9,350 bases of DNA, taken from positions 1 through 9,350 of the forward strand of contig JANQOH010000298.1 of the NCBI GenBank assembly GCA_028289725.1, given 5' to 3'. The translations under genes and the position numbers were made by a program. Origin of the DNA: Alphaproteobacteria bacterium (GTDB lineage: Bacteria > Pseudomonadota > Alphaproteobacteria > UBA7887). The notes below the pieces were generated by a model. The model was not told the origin of the DNA. It saw only the letters and a program-made list of their open reading frames with translations, and made no database searches. This document shows positions 6,189 to 9,350 of this stretch, in pieces (the stretch's first letter is position 1; every line of letters begins with the position of its first letter).

Positions 6189-6204
6189 ATTGATCAATTG
6201 CAAT
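6189..6204. promoter_or_regulatory. Overlapping palindromes, possible protein-binding site
   Basis: ATTGATCAAT (6189-6198) overlaps ATTGCAAT (6197-6204) by two bases, so ATTG/CAAT half-sites alternate over 16 bp. Other perfect palindromes nearby are TTAGCTAA (6091-6098), CAAATTTG (6107-6114) and TCTCGAGA (6175-6182). Binding is an inference. Confidence 0.35.
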
Positions 6205-6267
6205 TTCTCGGGGCGACGAACATCTAGACCGCGTTTCCTATGCCACCTCCCGACGCAATCGCGACTC

Positions 6268-6272
6268 GGGAA
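6268..6272 (+). promoter_or_regulatory. Ribosome binding site deciding the dnaA start
   Basis: GGGAA lies 6 nt before the ATG at 6279. The upstream in-frame ATG at 6240 is preceded by a pyrimidine-rich stretch without any such site, so 6279 is preferred. Confidence 0.55.
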
Positions 6273-6278
6273 CGTGGC

Positions 6279-7715
6279 ATGCAAATGACCGATAGTAAGC
6301 CAACAAACAAACAACTCGACGCGAGCTGGCTGACGGTCCGGGACCGTCTTCGTCGAGAAATCGGCAACACAACGTTCGAGCGCTGGATTCAGTCGGTGGC
6401 CTTCGAGGCGCTTCGCGACACGAAAGTTGTGCTCGCGGTGCCGACGCGCTTTTTGTGCGACTGGGTGGCGCCCCGCTACGGCGACAGGCTGCGCGCCTTA
6501 TGGCAGAACGAAGTGCCGACCGTTAGGTCAATTGATTTCGTGGTCAGGTCGGCTTTGTCCGAACCTGAGGAGCAACCGCGTGGATCGCAGGGGTCGAAAA
6601 TGGATGGATTTGTGGCTGAGGCCGACGGCGAAGACACGACAGTAATCGATGGTGAGGTGCCCAATGGCGGGCCGTTTGACGGCGGCGATATTGGCGCCCG
6701 TCTGGATCGGCGGTACAGCTTCGACAACTTTGTTGTCGGCAAACCGAATGAGTTCGCGCACGCTGCGGCGCGCAACGTTGCCGAATCCGACATTCCGCCT
6801 TTCAATCCGTTGTTCATTTATGGCGGCGTCGGTCTTGGCAAAACCCATTTAATGCATGCGATCGGTCTGCGCGTGCGTGAGCGCGAACCGAACCGGCGGG
6901 TGATCTATTTGTCCGCCGAGAAGTTCATGTATCAGTTCATCCGCGCGCTGCGTTTCAAGAACATTATGGGCTTCAAGGAGCTGTTCCGCTCGGTCGATAT
7001 CTTGCTGATCGACGATGTTCAGTTCATTGGTGGCAAGGAGTCGACGCAGGAAGAGTTCTTCCACACCTTCAATGCGCTGGTGGATCAGAACAAACAGGTC
7101 GTGGTGTCCGGTGATCGTTCGCCGGCTGATCTCGAATATATGGACGAGCGGATGCGGTCGCGCCTTAGTTGGGGACTGGTGGCCGAAGTTCATTCGACGT
7201 CTTACGAACTCAGGCTCGGCATTTTGCAAGCCAAGGCGGAGCAACTTGGCGCGACACAAGTGCCGCCCAAAGTGCTCGAATTCCTGGCGCACAAAATTAC
7301 CTCGAATGTGCGTGAGTTGGAGGGCGCTTTGATTCGGGTGATCGCCCATTCGAATTTAGTGGGGCGGCCGATGTCATTGGAAACCACCCAAGAAGTTCTT
7401 CACGACTTGCTGCGGGCGAATGACCGGCGCGTGACCATCGAGGAAATTCAGAAGCGGGTTTCCGAATATTACAACATCAAGGTCGCCGAAATGAGCTCGG
7501 CGCGGCGCGCGCAGATGGTGGCGCGGCCTCGTCAGGTGGCGATGTATTTGGCCAAACAGCTGACGTCGCGCTCGCTTCCTGAGATTGGCCGCAAATTCGG
7601 CAATCGTGACCACACGACCGTGATGCACGCCGTGAAGAAGGTCGATCAGTTGCGTTCGTCGGATGCCGGTTTTGCCGAGGATGTCGAACTGTTGCGACGG
7701 ATGTTAGAGGCGTAG
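6279..7715 (+). CDS. dnaA: Chromosomal replication initiator protein DnaA
   Basis: AAA+ ATPase that binds DnaA boxes, opens oriC and loads the helicase; it also acts as a transcription regulator. From this start it has 478 residues, normal for the family. Domain I (about 13-80, with WLTVRDRLRREIGNTTFERW) is followed by a variable acidic/Gly-rich linker (about 95-140). The AAA+ domain III carries Walker A GGVGLGKT (182-189), Walker B ILLIDD (241-246), the box VII arginine finger Arg295 in MRSRLSWGL, and sensor II SNVRELEGAL (342-351). Domain IV has the helix-turn-helix and DnaA signature GRKFGNRDHTTVMHAV (437-452). An in-frame ATG at 6240 would add 13 residues, but the GGGAA site supports 6279; codon 3 (6285) is also ATG. 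It is upstream of dnaN by 204 bp and isolated from rpsT by a terminator. All functional motifs are intact. Confidence 0.96.
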   Translation: MQMTDSKPTNKQLDASWLTVRDRLRREIGNTTFERWIQSVAFEALRDTKVVLAVPTRFLCDWVAPRYGDRLRALWQNEVPTVRSIDFVVRSALSEPEEQPRGSQGSKMDGFVAEADGEDTTVIDGEVPNGGPFDGGDIGARLDRRYSFDNFVVGKPNEFAHAAARNVAESDIPPFNPLFIYGGVGLGKTHLMHAIGLRVREREPNRRVIYLSAEKFMYQFIRALRFKNIMGFKELFRSVDILLIDDVQFIGGKESTQEEFFHTFNALVDQNKQVVVSGDRSPADLEYMDERMRSRLSWGLVAEVHSTSYELRLGILQAKAEQLGATQVPPKVLEFLAHKITSNVRELEGALIRVIAHSNLVGRPMSLETTQEVLHDLLRANDRRVTIEEIQKRVSEYYNIKVAEMSSARRAQMVARPRQVAMYLAKQLTSRSLPEIGRKFGNRDHTTVMHAVKKVDQLRSSDAGFAEDVELLRRMLEA

Positions 7716-7790
7716 GAGACGCAAATTTGTGGCCGCTCTGGCGCGCGACAAAGCAGGTGTTTTTCTACGTTTCCGCCTTGGATTGGCAGA

Positions 7791-7806
7791 CCACAATTTT
7801 GTGTGG
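7791..7806. promoter_or_regulatory. Palindromic element at the dnaN promoter
   Basis: CCACA (7791-7795) and TGTGG (7802-7806) form a perfect dyad around ATTTTG, and CACAA / TTGTG pair inside the same stretch. It lies where the -35 region of the dnaN promoter would be. The minus strand from 7808 reads ATCCACA, the core of a DnaA box. It is a possible operator; the protein is unknown. Confidence 0.4.
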
Positions 7807-7820
7807 ATTCCGGCGCAGTC

Positions 7821-7829
7821 TGATATAGT
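7821..7829 (+). promoter_or_regulatory. Extended -10 promoter for dnaN
   Basis: TGA followed by TATAGT gives the TGn extension plus a -10 hexamer matching five of six positions. No good -35 lies at 17 bp, which is normal for extended -10 promoters. The predicted start is near 7836, giving a dnaN leader of about 84 nt. Confidence 0.6.
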
Positions 7830-7836
7830 CCAAAGC

Positions 7837-7859
7837 CCGGCGGTCCCTTTGGCCGCCGG
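7837..7859 (+). other. Strong hairpin at the predicted 5' end of the dnaN transcript
   Basis: CCGGCGG (7837-7843) pairs perfectly with CCGCCGG (7853-7859), extended inward by a T-G wobble and a C-G pair, around the loop CCTTT. No T run follows, so it is not a terminator. A smaller stem GCCAG / CTGGC (7871-7885) follows. The position, starting one base after the predicted transcript start, suggests mRNA protection or control of translation. Confidence 0.55.
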
Positions 7860-7919
7860 CCATCCGACCAGCCAGAAACGCTGGCCTGTCGTTCGTATCT
7901 TGTGAGGTTGCGCCGGGCA

Positions 7920-9038
7920 ATGAGGTTGACCATTGAGCGCGCGGATTTGCTCAAATCGTTGCAGCATGTCCAGAGCGTTGTTGAACGCCGAAATACGATC
8001 CCGATCCTGTCGAATTTGATGGTATCCGCACGCGCGGGCCGCGTCAGTTTGACCGCGACGGACATGGATATCGCCGTGGTTGACGCGGTGCCGTCGGATA
8101 TTGGCCAAGACGGTGCGACAACGGCGCCGGCACACATGCTCTACGACATCGTGCGCAAACTGCCGGAAGGCGCGGAAGTGGAGATTGCCACGGAAGACGG
8201 CAATGATCGGCTGTCGGTGCGCACGGGGCGGTCGGCTTTCTCCTTGCATTGTTTGCCGACAGAAGATTTTCCGGTGATGACCGATGGTGAATTTTCGCAT
8301 GAGTTCACCATGCCGGCGGCGGAACTTTTGCGATTGGTGGATAAGACGCGGTTTGCCATCTCGACGGAAGAAACTCGGTACTATCTGAACGGCATCTATA
8401 TTCACGCGATTGACGGACCAGACGGCAAGATATTGCGGGCCGTGGCGACGGACGGCCATCGGCTGGCGCGCGTCGAAACGGCTTTGCCGACAGGCGCCGA
8501 GGGCATGCCCGGCGTGATCGTTCCGCGCAAAGCGGTGGCGGAGCTGAGAAAGCTCCTGGAAGACTGCGACGACGACGTGTCGATCGCATTGTCCGACATC
8601 AAGATCCGATTCACCGTCGGCGAAGCCTTGCTGACTTCGAAGTTGATCGATGGAACCTTTCCCGACTATGAGCGCGTCATCCCCGACGCCAACGGCAGCA
8701 TCATGACGGTTCACGGCAAGGCCTTTGCCGAGGCCGTCGATCGGGTATCGACGATTTCCAGCGATAAGTCGCGCGCCATCAAATTGAGCATTGGCGACGA
8801 CAAAGTGGTCTTGTCCGCGAATAGTCCGGATCAAGCGACGGCGACCGAAGAGCTGCCGATCGATTATGTCGGCGAGGCCTTCGATATCGGCTTCAATTCG
8901 CGTTACGTGTTGGACATGACGCAACAGATCGACGGAGACACGATGAAATTCGAGATCTCCGATTCGGCGTCGCCGGCGGTGGTCAGCGATAGCGACGATC
9001 AAAAAGCGCTCTATGTCCTGATGCCCATGAGGGTATGA
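7920..9038 (+). CDS. dnaN: DNA polymerase III beta subunit (sliding clamp)
   Basis: The homodimeric ring clamp that tethers polymerase III and other DNA-handling proteins to DNA. From ATG 7920 the protein has 372 residues, the usual length of three repeated clamp domains. The N-terminus MRLTIERADLLKSL with HVQSVVERRNTIPILSN (residues 16-32) is the standard family opening, and it ends in YVLMPMRV, the conserved C-terminus beside the client-binding cleft. An in-frame GTG at 7902 would add six residues (MRLRRA), but the family start and length favour 7920. The GTGAGG around 7902-7907 may serve as a distant ribosome site. TGAGGTTG is repeated at both candidate starts. It has its own extended -10 promoter in the 204-bp gap after dnaA. 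The stop overlaps the recF start as ATGA, so recF is probably translationally coupled. Confidence 0.97.
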   Translation: MRLTIERADLLKSLQHVQSVVERRNTIPILSNLMVSARAGRVSLTATDMDIAVVDAVPSDIGQDGATTAPAHMLYDIVRKLPEGAEVEIATEDGNDRLSVRTGRSAFSLHCLPTEDFPVMTDGEFSHEFTMPAAELLRLVDKTRFAISTEETRYYLNGIYIHAIDGPDGKILRAVATDGHRLARVETALPTGAEGMPGVIVPRKAVAELRKLLEDCDDDVSIALSDIKIRFTVGEALLTSKLIDGTFPDYERVIPDANGSIMTVHGKAFAEAVDRVSTISSDKSRAIKLSIGDDKVVLSANSPDQATATEELPIDYVGEAFDIGFNSRYVLDMTQQIDGDTMKFEISDSASPAVVSDSDDQKALYVLMPMRV

Positions 9039-9350
9039 CCGTCGCGGAATTCAACATCTCCCGGGCGCCAGAACCGATAACGTCCTTGAGTGGTTCGGAT
9101 GACACCCGTGCGGGCGTCGCGACCCCGTCATTGGCTGTCGAGCGCTTGACGCTGAGCGATTATCGGAATTACCGCCGGGCTCGGATCGAATGTGGCGCCG
9201 CGGCCGTCGTCTTGACCGGTCCGAATGGCGCCGGGAAGACCAATCTGCTGGAAGCGCTGTCGTTCCTGGCGCCGGGCCGAGGCCTGCGCAATGCGCGATT
9301 GGGCGATATCGCGCGCCAGGATCCATCACAACCGACCCACTGGGCGGTTT
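9035..9350 (+). CDS. recF: DNA replication and repair protein RecF (5' part, runs off the window)
   Basis: SMC-like ATPase that helps load RecA at single-strand gaps with RecO and RecR. Only the first 105 codons are present and the frame is open to the window end, so the gene is cut by the window, not broken. LAVERLTLSDYRNYRRARI (33-51) is the RecF N-terminal strand region and GPNGAGKT (62-69) is the Walker A motif, followed by NLLEALSFLAPGRGLRNAR (70-88), which is characteristic of RecF. The ATG overlaps the dnaN stop by 4 bp (ATGA). This start gives about 32 residues before the usual RecF beginning; a TTG at 9131 would match the family start more closely but has no ribosome site. The context after dnaA-dnaN is classic. 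Identity is firm; the start is less so. Confidence 0.93.
   Translation, partial: MTVAEFNISRAPEPITSLSGSDDTRAGVATPSLAVERLTLSDYRNYRRARIECGAAAVVLTGPNGAGKTNLLEALSFLAPGRGLRNARLGDIARQDPSQPTHWAV

Larger units (their letters stand above)
5873..6278. other. dnaA upstream region (regulatory; candidate long leader)
   Basis: About 400 bp without a supportable gene between the rpsT terminator and dnaA. By hand count 6051-6120 is about 61% AT, clearly richer than the flanking genes. It holds an A7 tract (5925-5931), three GANTC sites, one DnaA-box-like site, two abutting perfect inverted repeats and several 8-10 bp palindromes; these are listed separately. Only one reasonable DnaA-box match was found, so calling this oriC is not justified from the sequence. 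It certainly must contain the dnaA promoter, because the rpsT terminator isolates it from upstream transcription. Confidence 0.7.

Noticed and set aside
6066..6314. 82-codon minus-strand frame in the dnaA upstream region
   Set aside because: It overlaps the dnaA start, shows no ribosome site or family similarity, and lies in a region of palindromes that looks regulatory.
7167..7169. Ser in place of Gly after the DnaA arginine finger (SRLSWGL versus SRFGWGL in Escherichia coli)
   Set aside because: As I recall, this position varies among alphaproteobacterial DnaA proteins, so it is probably normal variation and not a defect.
7704..9002. 432-codon open frame on the minus strand opposite dnaN
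   Set aside because: It mirrors dnaN codon by codon, has no family signature, and would cover the dnaN promoter; dnaN is certain.

Overview
This window looks like the chromosomal dnaA neighbourhood of an alphaproteobacterium. The class is inferred from gene content and order (coaBC, ubiB and ubiE on one strand; mutM, a crotonase, rpsT, dnaA, dnaN and recF on the other), from GC-rich codon use, and from protein sequences that read like alphaproteobacterial family members. An order such as Rhodospirillales is plausible but not proven. No mobile element, CRISPR array, tRNA, rRNA or foreign-looking gene is visible. All nine recognisable genes are core housekeeping genes and none is visibly broken. 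I do not see a new multi-gene system. What merits attention is the non-coding DNA around dnaA and dnaN, plus one odd metal-binding motif in MutM.

Left part (16-3666, minus strand, read right to left): ubiE, then ubiB 15 bp later, then after 114 bp coaBC. UbiE is a C-methyltransferase of ubiquinone/menaquinone synthesis and UbiB is an atypical kinase/ATPase needed for ubiquinone. CoaBC makes 4'-phosphopantetheine for coenzyme A. The coaBC stop overlaps a possible GTG start of a further gene leaving the window. A 50-bp divergent gap (3667-3716) separates ubiE from mutM.

Middle (3717-5815, plus strand): mutM (8-oxoguanine/formamidopyrimidine DNA glycosylase, with one zinc-ligand cysteine apparently replaced), an enoyl-CoA hydratase, a probable terminator, then rpsT with a near-consensus sigma70-type promoter and a strong intrinsic terminator.

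Right part (5816-9350, plus strand): about 460 bp of non-coding DNA holding two abutting perfect inverted repeats, several short palindromes, three closely spaced GANTC sites and one DnaA-box-like site. Then come dnaA (initiator), a 204-bp gap with an extended -10 promoter and a 5'-terminal hairpin, dnaN (beta clamp), and the start of recF overlapping the dnaN stop by 4 bp. These last genes act together in replication initiation, processivity and gap repair. The dnaA upstream region is a good candidate for a regulated long leader. It lacks the cluster of DnaA boxes expected of a clear oriC.
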